This document shows, piece after piece, positions 16,784 through 25,758 of a stretch of DNA of 64,000 nucleotides. Position 1 is the first letter of the stretch. Each line of letters opens with the position of its first letter. The translations under genes were made by a program, and so were the position numbers. Origin of the DNA: Streptomyces leeuwenhoekii (lineage in GTDB: Bacteria; Actinomycetota; Actinomycetes; Streptomycetales; Streptomycetaceae); contig NZ_LN831790.1 in NCBI RefSeq assembly GCF_001013905.1, positions 558,001-622,000 of the forward strand. Reading direction: 5' to 3'. The notes under the pieces are model-generated. The model ran no database searches, was not told the DNA's origin, and was given only the letters and a program-made list of their open reading frames with translations.

Positions 16784-18949
16784 GTGACCGACCGGCAGTC
16801 GACCCCCGGGGAGCCCGCGGGCTCCGGACCGGTGGTCGGCCGGTCCGCGCTCTCCCTGGCGCTGGCCTCGATGATGGAGGAGGTCCACGCGCACGCCGGT
16901 GCGGTGTATCTGCTCTCCGCGGACCGGCGGGTGCTGGAGATGGCGGTGATAGCGGGGCTTCCCCGGTCGTTCGCGGCCCCCTGGGAACGGGTCCCGATGA
17001 CCGCGCGGATCCCGGTGGCCGACGCCGTGCGCGAACGGCGGCTGATCTGGGTCGGCGGCGAGGAGGAGATGGCCCGGCGCTATCCGCGGGTCGCGGTGGT
17101 CCTGCCCTACCCGTTCGCCCTGGCCGCGCTCCCGGTGGCGGCCGGGTCCACCGTGTACGGCGGGGTGTTCCTGACCTGGCCGGGCACGCGCCCCGCGGAT
17201 CTGTCCGAGCGGGAGCGGGAGCAGCTGGCGGCCGCCTGTGACCGGCTGGCGCTCCGGCTGAAGCGCGGGGCGGGGACGCGTCCGCCCGCGCCGCACCAGC
17301 CGGAGCCGGCCGCCGCGCCGGCCGTGGGGGGAGTCGCCGGGTCGCTCGGTGCCCTGGAGGCCGTGCGGATGGCGGGCCGGCTGCCGTACGGACTGTGCTC
17401 GCTGGACGCGCACGGGCGCGTCGGCTTCGTCAATCCGGCGGCGGCCGAACTGCTGGGCGTACCGGCCGACAGACTGCTCGGCACCCCGCTGTGGGCGGCC
17501 GTGCCGTGGCTGAACGACCCGGTGTACGAGGACCGTTACCGGGCGGCGCTGCTCAGCCAGCACACGGCCTCGTTCGTGGCGCTGCGCCCGCCCGGCGAGT
17601 GGCTGTCGTTCCGGCTGTACCCGAGCCGGAACGGGGTGAGCGTCCGCATCGGCCTGGCCCGGGGGATGTCCGGGGCCGGACGGGCCGGTGCCGAGGCCGG
17701 CGCCGGGCCCGGCCGGGCACCGGCCGAGACGCCGTCCCGCCTGGTGACCATCGCGCAGGTGCTGAGCCTGGCCGGGGCGCTGACCGAGGCGGCGGGCGTG
17801 CAGGACGTGGTGCAGCTCGTCGCGGACGAGATCGCCCCGACGCTGGGCAGCCAGGCGCTGGTGCTCCTCGGCTCACGGGCGGGCCGGATGCACGTGCTGG
17901 GGCACCGGGGCTATCCGGATCCCTACGTCGTGGAGCGGTTCGACGGGATGCCGCTGACCGAGCACACTCCCGGCACCCAGGTCCTGCGGACGGGGGTGCC
18001 CGCCTTCCTGGAGTCCGCGGAGCAGCTCGAGCACCTGTATCCGGTCCGGCGAGCCACCCCGGACGGCTTCGCGGCCTGGGCCTATCTGCCGCTGATCGCC
18101 TCCGGCCGCCCGGTGGGCACCTGGGTGCTGGCCTACGCCCGGCCGCATCCGTTCCCGGCGGAGGAGCGGGCGGTGCTGACCAGCCTGGCCGGGCTGGTCG
18201 CCCAGGCCCTGGACCGCGCCCTGCTGTTCGACGCCAAGCACCGCCTGGCCCACGGGCTCCAGGAGGCCCTGCTGCCGCACTCGCTGCCGTCCCTGCCGGG
18301 CATCGAGGCGGCCGCCCGCTATCTGCCGGCCACCCGGGGCATGGACATCGGCGGCGACTTCTACGATCTGATGCCGGTCGAGGGCATGGCCGCCGCGGTG
18401 ATCGGGGACGTGCAGGGCCACAACGTGACCGCGGCCGGGCTGATGGGGCAGATCCGCACCGCCGTCCGCGCGTACACGGCCGTCGGCCAGACGCCGGAGG
18501 AGGTCATGCGCCGGACCAACCGGCTCCTGATCGACCTGGGCAGTGATCTGTTCGCGAGCTGTCTGTACCTGCGGATCGACCCGGCCCGCCGACGGGCCGT
18601 GCTGGCCCGCGCGGGGCACCCCCCGCCCCTGCTGCGGCGGCCGGACGGGCGGGTGCGGGTCCTCGATCTGGCCGGCGGTCCGCTGCTGGGCATCGACGCG
18701 TCGGCGGCGTACCCCGCGTCGGAGGTCGACCTCTCCCCCGGGTCCCTGCTCGTCCTCTACACCGACGGCCTGGTGGAGTCGCCCGGCGTCGACTTCGAGG
18801 ACGCCCTCGCCGACCTGGGGCGGCGGCTCGGGCAGGCCGGGGACCTGCCGCTGGACGCGCTCGCCGACGCCCTGGTGCGGCATGTCGCGAAAGCGGAGGA
18901 GCGCATCGACGACATCGCCCTGTTGCTGCTGAGGACGCGGGAAGGGTGA
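16784..18949 (+). CDS. GAF-PAS-GAF-SpoIIE (PP2C) phosphatase
   Basis: A 721-aa phosphatase of the RsbU/SpoIIE class. Order: GAF about 15-155, PAS about 175-290 (YGLCSLDAHGRVGFVNPAAA), second GAF about 325-480, PP2C about 500-720. Intact metal motifs: DIGGDFYDLM, IGDVQGHN, YTDGLVESPG, RIDDIALLLL. It would dephosphorylate a STAS-type antagonist in response to a small-molecule or redox signal sensed by GAF/PAS. GGAGG eight bases before GTG 16784 makes this the best of three adjacent GTG codons; the long reading upstream to 15488 crosses other genes and is rejected. Confidence 0.9.
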   Translation: MTDRQSTPGEPAGSGPVVGRSALSLALASMMEEVHAHAGAVYLLSADRRVLEMAVIAGLPRSFAAPWERVPMTARIPVADAVRERRLIWVGGEEEMARRYPRVAVVLPYPFALAALPVAAGSTVYGGVFLTWPGTRPADLSEREREQLAAACDRLALRLKRGAGTRPPAPHQPEPAAAPAVGGVAGSLGALEAVRMAGRLPYGLCSLDAHGRVGFVNPAAAELLGVPADRLLGTPLWAAVPWLNDPVYEDRYRAALLSQHTASFVALRPPGEWLSFRLYPSRNGVSVRIGLARGMSGAGRAGAEAGAGPGRAPAETPSRLVTIAQVLSLAGALTEAAGVQDVVQLVADEIAPTLGSQALVLLGSRAGRMHVLGHRGYPDPYVVERFDGMPLTEHTPGTQVLRTGVPAFLESAEQLEHLYPVRRATPDGFAAWAYLPLIASGRPVGTWVLAYARPHPFPAEERAVLTSLAGLVAQALDRALLFDAKHRLAHGLQEALLPHSLPSLPGIEAAARYLPATRGMDIGGDFYDLMPVEGMAAAVIGDVQGHNVTAAGLMGQIRTAVRAYTAVGQTPEEVMRRTNRLLIDLGSDLFASCLYLRIDPARRRAVLARAGHPPPLLRRPDGRVRVLDLAGGPLLGIDASAAYPASEVDLSPGSLLVLYTDGLVESPGVDFEDALADLGRRLGQAGDLPLDALADALVRHVAKAEERIDDIALLLLRTREG

Positions 18950-19463
18950 GAAGGCGGCGACACGGCTGTTTCCTGCGGATATGTCAGTATCGATCTACTC
19001 CGAATCACTGACACACAGCAATTGATCGGTGACGTTCTGTCGAGAACACCGAGCGGAATCCTCGCTTCAGCGAATCTGCACATCGGCTGCCCAACCCGGT
19101 CACCGCCCACGGGGGATCTGCACAAGCGCCCGGCCCCGCTCACGCCTTTGGGACCCAAGTGCCGGATTCGCCGACCGAGCCGCGCGGCCCTCGGCGCCCC
19201 GGCACCGCGCCGCATGTGAAGAAGTCGCCAGCAAGCCGTGCGCGCACCTGCACCAAAAGGTGGCCGGGCGGTTCGAAAGGCCTGGTGGGAGGCGGTGGTT
19301 GAGTGGAACGGCGGGCTGGCGCCGTGCTTTGATCCATCGCACCGCGGGGGCCGCGAACGGTTCCCCGGACCGGGCGCCCGGCACCCGCGGCCGCGGCCGT
19401 CCATCTGTCCCCAGAGGGGGCCGCTCCCCCCTTGTGAATATCCATATGAAGGGAAGTTCCATC
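18950..19463. other. Intergenic leader region of the peptide locus
   Basis: About 510 bases without a convincing gene. The first 80 bases are comparatively AT-rich. The last 50 bases before the peptide gene contain GGGGG and CCCCC tracts able to pair around CCGCT, directly followed by AT-rich sequence (TTGTGAATATCCATATGAA) and the ribosome site AAGGGAAG. Short frames here lack gene-like features. The promoter of the peptide gene is probably in this stretch, but I could not fix its hexamers. Confidence 0.4.
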
Positions 19464-19679
19464 ATGAACTCCACCCCCCAGGTCGAGACCGTCGAGATCG
19501 CCGACACCGAGCTGGACAACGTCTCCGGTGGTCTCGCCATCAACGCCCTGAACACCGTCACCGGCGTGGTGGACAGCGTCGCCCCGGTCACCGGCCTGGT
19601 GAACGGCGTCGTCGACACGGTCGAGGGTGTCACGGGCCTGAACACCGCCCCGGTCACCGGCCTGGTCGCCGGTCTCTGA
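19464..19679 (+). CDS. Double-glycine leader secreted peptide precursor
   Basis: A 71-aa precursor. Residues 1-23 (MNSTPQVETVEIADTELDNV plus SGG) form a double-glycine leader with the expected acidic/hydrophobic helix; cleavage after GG leaves a 48-residue core. The core begins LAINALNTVTGVVDSV, contains APVTGLV twice, and ends AGL. It has no cysteine, lysine or arginine, three acidic residues (net about -3), 12 valines and 7 glycines. It lies upstream of a fusion protein, a C39-peptidase ABC exporter and an NHLM-type exporter. AAGGGAAG precedes ATG 19464; an in-frame ATG 18 bases earlier is less likely. It cannot be a thioether lanthipeptide. Function is unknown: bacteriocin, signal or surface peptide are all possible. 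Confidence 0.8.
   Translation: MNSTPQVETVEIADTELDNVSGGLAINALNTVTGVVDSVAPVTGLVNGVVDTVEGVTGLNTAPVTGLVAGL
19581..19666 (+). repeat. 20-bp direct repeat inside the precursor core
   Basis: GCCCCGGTCACCGGCCTGGT occurs at 19581-19600 and again at 19647-19666, exactly 66 bases (22 codons) apart. Both copies encode APVTGL plus V. The intervening region carries the related VTGL block, so the core looks as if it grew by duplication. Confidence 0.85.
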
Positions 19680-19699
19680 TCGCGCCCACGCGCTACCGA

Positions 19700-19730
19700 A
19701 GTCCCGGAGCCGCTCCCCGGCTCCGGGACT
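19700..19730 (+). terminator. Hairpin between precursor and export genes
   Basis: AGTCCCGGAGCC pairs perfectly with GGCTCCGGGACT, a 12-bp stem with a 7-base loop, 20 bases after the precursor stop and 70 bases before the HlyD-like gene. In this position it probably stabilises the precursor mRNA and lets only part of the transcripts continue into the exporter genes. Confidence 0.75.
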
Positions 19731-19799
19731 CTCGGGTGCCGTCACAGCCCCGGCCCGCCCGGGGCGGTTCCGTCAAGTTCCGCAGGTGAGGGAAGGTCC

Positions 19800-20606
19800 G
19801 TGCAGTTCCGCCAGCAGGCCCTCGCCAAGCTGCAGTCGCCGGACGAGCTCGATCTGCCGGTGCGGTTCGCCCGCCCGCAGGGCTGGCTCGTCCTCTCCGT
19901 CACCGTCGTCGCGATGGCCGCCGCGTCCGTGTGGGCGGTGACCGGTTCGGTCGCCTCCACCGTCAGCGCGCCCGCCGTCCTCACCCACGGGCAGGGCAGC
20001 TATGTGCTGCAGAGCCCGGTCTCCGGCCAGGTCACCGCCGTCCTCGCCGAACAGGGCGAGCGGCTGCCCGCCGGCGCGCCGGTGCTGAAGGTCCGTACCG
20101 CCGAGGGCGAGACGGTCGTCCGCGCCCTCGACGCGGGCCGGGTCAGCGCGCTCGCCGCCACCGTCGGCCAGATCGTCCAGACCGGTGCGAACGTCGCCGC
20201 CGTCGAGAAGGTCGCCCACGCCCGGGACCCCCTGTACGCCACCGTGTACGTCCCCGCCGAGAACGCCGCCGAGATCCGGGCGGGCGCCGCCGTGGACCTG
20301 ACCGTGCAGTCGGTGCCCTCCCAGGAGTACGGCGTCCTGCGCGGCCATGTGAAGTCGGTGGACCGCTCGGCCCAGTCCGCGCAGCAGATCGGCGCGTTCC
20401 TCGGCGACAGCCAGCTCGGCGAGCAGTTCACCAAGGAGGGCAGGCCGGTCGCGGTGACGGTCCGCCTCGACACCTCCTCCGCCACCAAGAGCGGTTACGA
20501 GTGGTCGACGGCGGGGGGACCTCCGTACGCCCTCACCTCCATGACTCTGGCCACGGGCTCGATCCGGCTGGCCGACCAGCGTCCCGTCGATTGGCTGCTG
20601 CCGTGA
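19800..20606 (+). CDS. HlyD-like membrane fusion protein (NHLM-type)
   Basis: A 268-aa inner-membrane-anchored adaptor for peptide export. One transmembrane segment at about residues 28-48 (GWLVLSVTVVAMAAASVWAV) follows a short cytoplasmic N terminus; the outside part has the lipoyl-like hairpin halves (SPVSGQVTAVLAEQGERLPA) and beta-barrel segments (VYVPAENAAEIRAGAAVDLT). It is shorter than Gram-negative HlyD because no outer membrane is crossed. GTG start with GAGGGAAGG upstream. Its stop overlaps the next gene's GTG as GTGA, so fusion protein and exporter are made together. Confidence 0.82.
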   Translation: MQFRQQALAKLQSPDELDLPVRFARPQGWLVLSVTVVAMAAASVWAVTGSVASTVSAPAVLTHGQGSYVLQSPVSGQVTAVLAEQGERLPAGAPVLKVRTAEGETVVRALDAGRVSALAATVGQIVQTGANVAAVEKVAHARDPLYATVYVPAENAAEIRAGAAVDLTVQSVPSQEYGVLRGHVKSVDRSAQSAQQIGAFLGDSQLGEQFTKEGRPVAVTVRLDTSSATKSGYEWSTAGGPPYALTSMTLATGSIRLADQRPVDWLLP

Positions 20607-22825
20607 CCACCGACCTGAAGACCCGGGGCAGACGCCGTGCCGCCCCGCCCAAGCGCACGGTGCCCAAGGCGCGGGCGAAGACCGTCCGCACCCCGACCGT
20701 GCTGCAGATGGAGGCCGTCGAGTGCGGCGCCGCCTCCCTGGCGATGGTGCTCGGCCACTACGGCCGCCATGTCCCGCTGGAGGAACTGCGCATCGCCTGC
20801 GGTGTCTCCCGCGACGGCTCGCGCGCCAGCAACCTGCTCAAGGCGGCCCGCGGTTACGGCCTGACCGCCAAGGGCATGCAGATGGACCTGGCCGCCCTCG
20901 CCGAGGTGACCGCGCCGGCCATCCTGTTCTGGGAGTTCAACCACTACGTCGTCTACGACGGCATGGGCCGCCGCTTCGGCCGCCGCGGGGTGTACATCAA
21001 CGACCCCGGCAAGGGGCGCCGGTTCGTGCCGCTGGAGGAGTTCGACGGCAGCTTCACCGGCGTCGTGCTGGTCATGGAGCCCGGCGAGGGCTTCACCCGC
21101 GGTGGGCGCAGGCCGGGCGTGCTGGGCGCGATGCCGGCCCGGCTGCGCGGCACGGCGGGCACCCTGCCCGCCGCGGTGCTGGCGAGCCTGCTGCTGGTGG
21201 CCGTCGGCGCGGCGGTGCCCGCGCTCAGCCGCACCTACATCGACGAGTTCCTCATCGGCCACCAGACCTCGCTGCTGGGTGTGCTGTTCACCTCGATGGC
21301 GGCGTGCGTGCTGCTCACCGTCGTCCTGACCTGGCTCCAGCAGGCCAACCTGCTGCGCGGCCGGCTCATCTCCTCCACCCTGTCCAGCGCCCGCTTCCTG
21401 CGCCATCTGCTACGGCTGCCGGTGACCTTCTTCTCCCAGCGCAGCCCGGCCGACCTGGTGCAGCGGCTCCAGTCCAACGACGCGGTGGCCGAGACCCTGG
21501 CCCGCGACCTGGCGGCGGCGGGCGTGGACGCGGTGGTGGTCGTCCTGTACGCGGTGCTGCTGTACACCTACGACCCCCAGCTCACCTTCGTCGGCATCGG
21601 CGTGGCCCTGCTGAACATCGTGGCGATGCGGGTCGTCATCCGGCTGCGCGCCACCCGCACCGCGAAATTGCGGGCGGACAGCGCGCGGCTCACCAACACC
21701 TCGTACACCGGTCTGCAGTTGATCGAGACGATGAAGGCGACCGGCGGCGAGGACGGCTACTTCCGCAAGTGGGCCGGGCAGCACGCCACGACCCTGGAGG
21801 AACAGCAGCGGCTCGGCGTGCCGAGCGCCTGGCTGGGCGTGGTGGCGCCGACGCTCGCCACCTTCAACAGCGCGCTGATCCTGTGGATCGGCGGCATGCG
21901 CGCGGTGGAGGGCCACATCTCGGTCGGGCTGCTGGTCGCCTTCCAGGCGCTGGTGGCCCGCTTCACCGCCCCGCTGACCCGTCTGAACGGCGTCGCGGGT
22001 CGCATCCAGGACTTCGCGGCCGACGTGGCCCGCCTGAAGGACGTGGAGAACTTCCAGGCCGACCCGCTCTACGGCCGCCCCGACGCCGGCGACTCCACGC
22101 GCCGCCTGCAGGGCCATGTCGAGCTGGAGAACATCACCTTCGGCTACAACCCCCTCGACAAGCCCCTGCTCAGCGGCTTCGACCTGATCGTCGGGCCGGG
22201 GCAGCAGGTGGCGCTGGTCGGCGGCTCGGGCAGCGGCAAGTCCACCGTGTCCCGGCTGATCTCGGGCCTGTACACGCCGTGGGAAGGCGTGATCCGCATC
22301 GACGGCCGGCGGATCGAGGACATCCCGCGCGGGGCGCTGGCGGCCTCCGTCTCCTTCGTCGACCAGGAGGTGTTCCTCTTCGAGGGCACGGTCCGCGACA
22401 ACGTGGCGCTGTGGGACCCGTCCATCCCCGACGACGCGGTGGTGGAGGCGCTGCGGGACGCGGCCCTGTACGACGTGGTCATGCGCCGCCCCGGCGGCAT
22501 CCACAGCCGGGTCGAGCAGGACGGCCGCAACTTCTCCGGCGGGCAGCGCCAGCGCCTGGAGATCGCGCGGGCGCTGGTGCGCCGGCCCAGCATCCTCGTC
22601 CTGGACGAGGTGACGAGCGCACTGGACGCCGAGACCGAACAGGTGGTCATGGACAACCTGCGCAAGCGGGGCTGCGCCTGCGTGGTGATCGCGCACCGGC
22701 TCAGCACCGTGCGCGACAGCGACGAGATCGTCGTGCTCCAGCACGGCACGGTCGTGGAGCGCGGGCGGCACGAGGAGCTGGTGGCGCGCGGCGGCGCGTA
22801 CGCGGCACTGGTCAGGGAGCGGTGA
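20603..22825 (+). CDS. Peptidase C39-containing ABC exporter
   Basis: A 740-aa bacteriocin-type ABC transporter that should cleave the double-glycine leader and export the core. Residues 30-150 are a peptidase C39 domain with the catalytic set intact: Q35 and C41 in LQMEAVECGAASLAMVLG, H114 in FNHYVVYDG and D134 in YINDPGKGRR. Six membrane helices lie about 190-460, and the ATPase follows with VGGSGSGKST, the signature FSGGQRQRLEIARAL, LVLDEVTSALD and IAHRLST. Start GTG overlaps the fusion-protein stop (GTGA). Architecture matches the NHLM export ABC component with an active peptidase. Confidence 0.92.
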   Translation: MTTDLKTRGRRRAAPPKRTVPKARAKTVRTPTVLQMEAVECGAASLAMVLGHYGRHVPLEELRIACGVSRDGSRASNLLKAARGYGLTAKGMQMDLAALAEVTAPAILFWEFNHYVVYDGMGRRFGRRGVYINDPGKGRRFVPLEEFDGSFTGVVLVMEPGEGFTRGGRRPGVLGAMPARLRGTAGTLPAAVLASLLLVAVGAAVPALSRTYIDEFLIGHQTSLLGVLFTSMAACVLLTVVLTWLQQANLLRGRLISSTLSSARFLRHLLRLPVTFFSQRSPADLVQRLQSNDAVAETLARDLAAAGVDAVVVVLYAVLLYTYDPQLTFVGIGVALLNIVAMRVVIRLRATRTAKLRADSARLTNTSYTGLQLIETMKATGGEDGYFRKWAGQHATTLEEQQRLGVPSAWLGVVAPTLATFNSALILWIGGMRAVEGHISVGLLVAFQALVARFTAPLTRLNGVAGRIQDFAADVARLKDVENFQADPLYGRPDAGDSTRRLQGHVELENITFGYNPLDKPLLSGFDLIVGPGQQVALVGGSGSGKSTVSRLISGLYTPWEGVIRIDGRRIEDIPRGALAASVSFVDQEVFLFEGTVRDNVALWDPSIPDDAVVEALRDAALYDVVMRRPGGIHSRVEQDGRNFSGGQRQRLEIARALVRRPSILVLDEVTSALDAETEQVVMDNLRKRGCACVVIAHRLSTVRDSDEIVVLQHGTVVERGRHEELVARGGAYAALVRER

Positions 22826-22826
22826 G

Positions 22827-25646
22827 ATGACGTCCGTCCACGAGGAGGACCTGGTCCTCGGCGCGCTCGTCCGGCTGGGCACCCGGCTGGACTGCGCCGG
22901 CTTCGGCCGGCTGGACCTGGAGGGTCCGCAGGTGCTGTGGCTGGTCGCGGCGGGCGCCGTCGACCTGTTCGCGGTGGACGCCGCGCAGCAGGGCCACTGG
23001 CACCACCTCGGCCGGCTGGAGGCGGGTTCGCTGCTGCTCGGCCCGGTCGCCGGACCGCAGCACACACTGGTGGCCCGTCCGCTGCGCGACTGCGTGGTGC
23101 ACCGCATCGGCCTGCGTGAGCTGTACCAGCCGGCGACCACGCAGACCTGGTCGTACGACGAGTACGGCAATCCGCAGTACGTCCCGCCGGCGACGAGCCC
23201 GCTGGAGCACGCCCTCGCCCTCGGCGTGGGCCGCAGCCTGTCCATCCTGTTCCAGGCGCCGATGGCCACCGAGCGGGCCGCGGCGCCCGCCGCCGACGAC
23301 GACGTGTTCTGGATGCAGGTACCGCCGGGCAGCGTGCAGTACGGCGAGCTGTACGGCGCCGAGGCCGCGGCCGACCTGCTGATGGACCCGGCGCTGTGGC
23401 AGAGCATGGTCGACCAGCAGTACCGCCTGCTGACCACGCTGGACCGCTGGATCGAGCAGCTCGAGCGCACCCACGAGACCCGGACCGCGGAGGGCATCAA
23501 GGCCGGTGAGGCGGTGCGCGCCCGGGCCGACCGGACGCTGCTGGCGGCGATCGGCAAGCCGTCGGGGCAGCGGACCACGGCCGCCGACGCGGACGCGACG
23601 TACGCGGCGTGCAGGCTGGTCGCCCGGGCCGCGGGCATCGCGCTGGCCGAGCCCGCGCACAGCGGTGCGGAGAGCGACCGGCTCGATCCGGTGGAGCGGG
23701 TCGCCGTCGCCTCCCGGGTGCGCACCCGGGCCGTCCGTCTCCAGGGCCGCTGGTGGCGGGAGAACGTCGGGCCGCTGGTGGGCCGGCGGGCGCTGTCCGG
23801 GGCGCCGGTGGCGCTGCTCTGGCGGCGCGGCGGCTATGTGGCGGTGCATCCCGGCTCCGGGCGGGAGACGGCCGTGGACAAGGCCAACGCCGAGGAGTTC
23901 GAGCCGCGCGCGGTGATGTTCTACCGGCCGCTGCCCGAACGCCGGCTCAGCCCGCTGCGGCTGATGCGGTTCTGTCTGCGGGGCACCCGCGGCGACCTGC
24001 TCAACCTGCTGGCCAGCGGGCTGGTGACGGTGGCGATCGGGGCGCTGGTGCCCCTGGCGACGGGCAAGGTGCTCGGCGAGTTCGTGCCGCGCGCCCAGAC
24101 CGAACTGATCGCCCAGGTCTGCCTGACGGTGATGATCGGCGGTGTCGTCGCGGCGGCGTTCATGCTGCTGCAGAACCTCACCATCCTGCGGCTGGAGGGC
24201 CGGATCGAGGCCACCCTCCAGCCGGCGGTGTGGGACCGGCTGCTGCGGCTGCCGACGACCTTCTTCACCGAGCGTTCCACCGGCGAGCTGGCGAGCGCCG
24301 CCATGGGCATCAGCGCGATCCGTCGGCTGCTGGCGGGGGTCGGCCCGACGGTCGTCCAGTCGGTGACCGTCGGCGCGGTGAACCTGGCGCTGCTGCTGTG
24401 GTTCAGCGTGCCGATGGCGCTGGCGGCGATCGGCATGCTCGTCGTGATCGCCGCGGTGTTCCTGGCGCTCGGGCTGTGGCAGGTGCGCTGGCAGCGGCGG
24501 CTGGTGGTGCTCACCAACAAGCTGAACAACCAGGCCTTCCAGACGCTGCGGGGCCTGCCCAAGCTGCGGGTCGCCGCGGCCGAGAACTACGCGTACGCCG
24601 CCTGGGCGGAGCGTTTCGCGCACAGCCGTGAGCTCCAGCAGAAGGCGGGCCGCGTCAAGAACCTCAACGCCGTGCTGGGCGCGGTCTACCTGCCGCTGTG
24701 CACGCTGCTGATGTTCATGCTGCTGGCGGGCCCGGCGCGCGGCTCGATGTCCGCGGCGGCGTTCCTCACCTTCAGCACCTCGGTGACCATGCTGCTGACC
24801 TCGGTGACCCAGCTCACCGGCGCGTTCGTCTCGGCGGTGGCGGCGCTGCCGCTGTTCGAGGAGATCAAGCCGGTGCTGGAGGCGACGCCGGAGGTGCGCA
24901 CGGCCAGCACCCGGCCGGGTCCGCTGTCCGGGGCGATCGAGGCGCGGCGGCTGTCCTTCCGGTACACCGACGACGGGCCGCTGATCCTGGACGACGTGTC
25001 GTTCGAGGTGCGGCCGGGCGAGTTCGTGGCGATCGTCGGCCCCAGCGGCTGCGGCAAGTCGACCCTGCTCAGGCTGCTGATCGGCTTCGACCGTCCGCTG
25101 TCGGGCAGTGTGCTCTACGACGGTCAGGACCTGGCCGCCCTGGACCAGTCCGCGGTGCGCCGCCAGTGCGGGGTGGTGCTCCAGCACGCGCAGCCCTTCA
25201 CCGGTTCGATCATGGACGTCATCTGCGGCACCGAGCCGTACACGCCGGAGGAGGTGATGGCGGCCGCCGAGATGGCGGGGCTCGCCGAGGACATCCGGCG
25301 GATGCCGATGGGACTGCACACCATCGTCTCGGGCAGCGGGGCGATCTCCGGTGGCCAGCGGCAGCGGCTGATGATCGCCCAGGCACTGATCCGCCGTCCG
25401 CGCATCCTCTTCTTCGACGAGGCGACCAGCGCCCTGGACAACGAGACGCAGCGCACGGTGATCGAGTCGACCAAGGCGCTCAACGCCACCCGCGTCGTCA
25501 TCGCGCACCGCCTGTCGACCGTGCTGGACGCCGACCGCGTGATCGTGATGGAGGACGGCAAGGTCGCCCAGCAGGGTCCGCCCGCGCAGTTGCTCGCCGA
25601 CACGGGGGGCCGGCTGCACGAGCTGGTGCGGCGGCAACTGGCCTGA
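22827..25646 (+). CDS. NHLM-type second ABC exporter
   Basis: A 939-aa ABC transporter starting one base after the previous stop. The first 330 residues contain no C39 peptidase; they begin with a cyclic-nucleotide-binding-like barrel (WLVAAGAVDLFAVDAAQQGH), as in the NHLM micro-ABC2 family. Then follow a membrane domain about 385-680 and an ATPase with VGPSGCGKST, ISGGQRQRLMIAQAL, FFDEATSALDNET and IAHRLSTVLDADRV. In NHLM systems it pairs with the peptidase-bearing transporter, probably as a heterodimer or a second export step. Its presence without a modification enzyme is notable. Confidence 0.9.
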   Translation: MTSVHEEDLVLGALVRLGTRLDCAGFGRLDLEGPQVLWLVAAGAVDLFAVDAAQQGHWHHLGRLEAGSLLLGPVAGPQHTLVARPLRDCVVHRIGLRELYQPATTQTWSYDEYGNPQYVPPATSPLEHALALGVGRSLSILFQAPMATERAAAPAADDDVFWMQVPPGSVQYGELYGAEAAADLLMDPALWQSMVDQQYRLLTTLDRWIEQLERTHETRTAEGIKAGEAVRARADRTLLAAIGKPSGQRTTAADADATYAACRLVARAAGIALAEPAHSGAESDRLDPVERVAVASRVRTRAVRLQGRWWRENVGPLVGRRALSGAPVALLWRRGGYVAVHPGSGRETAVDKANAEEFEPRAVMFYRPLPERRLSPLRLMRFCLRGTRGDLLNLLASGLVTVAIGALVPLATGKVLGEFVPRAQTELIAQVCLTVMIGGVVAAAFMLLQNLTILRLEGRIEATLQPAVWDRLLRLPTTFFTERSTGELASAAMGISAIRRLLAGVGPTVVQSVTVGAVNLALLLWFSVPMALAAIGMLVVIAAVFLALGLWQVRWQRRLVVLTNKLNNQAFQTLRGLPKLRVAAAENYAYAAWAERFAHSRELQQKAGRVKNLNAVLGAVYLPLCTLLMFMLLAGPARGSMSAAAFLTFSTSVTMLLTSVTQLTGAFVSAVAALPLFEEIKPVLEATPEVRTASTRPGPLSGAIEARRLSFRYTDDGPLILDDVSFEVRPGEFVAIVGPSGCGKSTLLRLLIGFDRPLSGSVLYDGQDLAALDQSAVRRQCGVVLQHAQPFTGSIMDVICGTEPYTPEEVMAAAEMAGLAEDIRRMPMGLHTIVSGSGAISGGQRQRLMIAQALIRRPRILFFDEATSALDNETQRTVIESTKALNATRVVIAHRLSTVLDADRVIVMEDGKVAQQGPPAQLLADTGGRLHELVRRQLA

Positions 25647-25651
25647 AGGAC

Positions 25652-25692
25652 GCCCGGGCGGCCGCCGGGGCACTGGTTTGCGCCGCCCGGGC
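25652..25692 (+). terminator. Hairpin after the exporter operon
   Basis: GCCCGGGCGGC and GCCGCCCGGGC form a perfect 11-bp stem around a 19-base loop, six bases after the exporter stop and before the Ppx gene. It likely ends the peptide-export operon. Confidence 0.65.
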
Positions 25693-25758
25693 GGTGGATG
25701 CCGGCCGTCCCCGCCCGGCTACCGTTGCTCCGCGCGCTGAGCGGGTACCTGCCAGGGC

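Noticed and set aside
19464..19679. Precursor read as a lanthipeptide, sactipeptide or thiopeptide
   Set aside because: The core has no cysteine and no LanM, radical SAM or cyclodehydratase gene is present nearby.
22812..25673. Long minus-strand frame opposite the second ABC exporter
   Set aside because: Glutamine/histidine/arginine-rich nonsense composition; the plus strand carries Walker motifs and a one-base operon junction.
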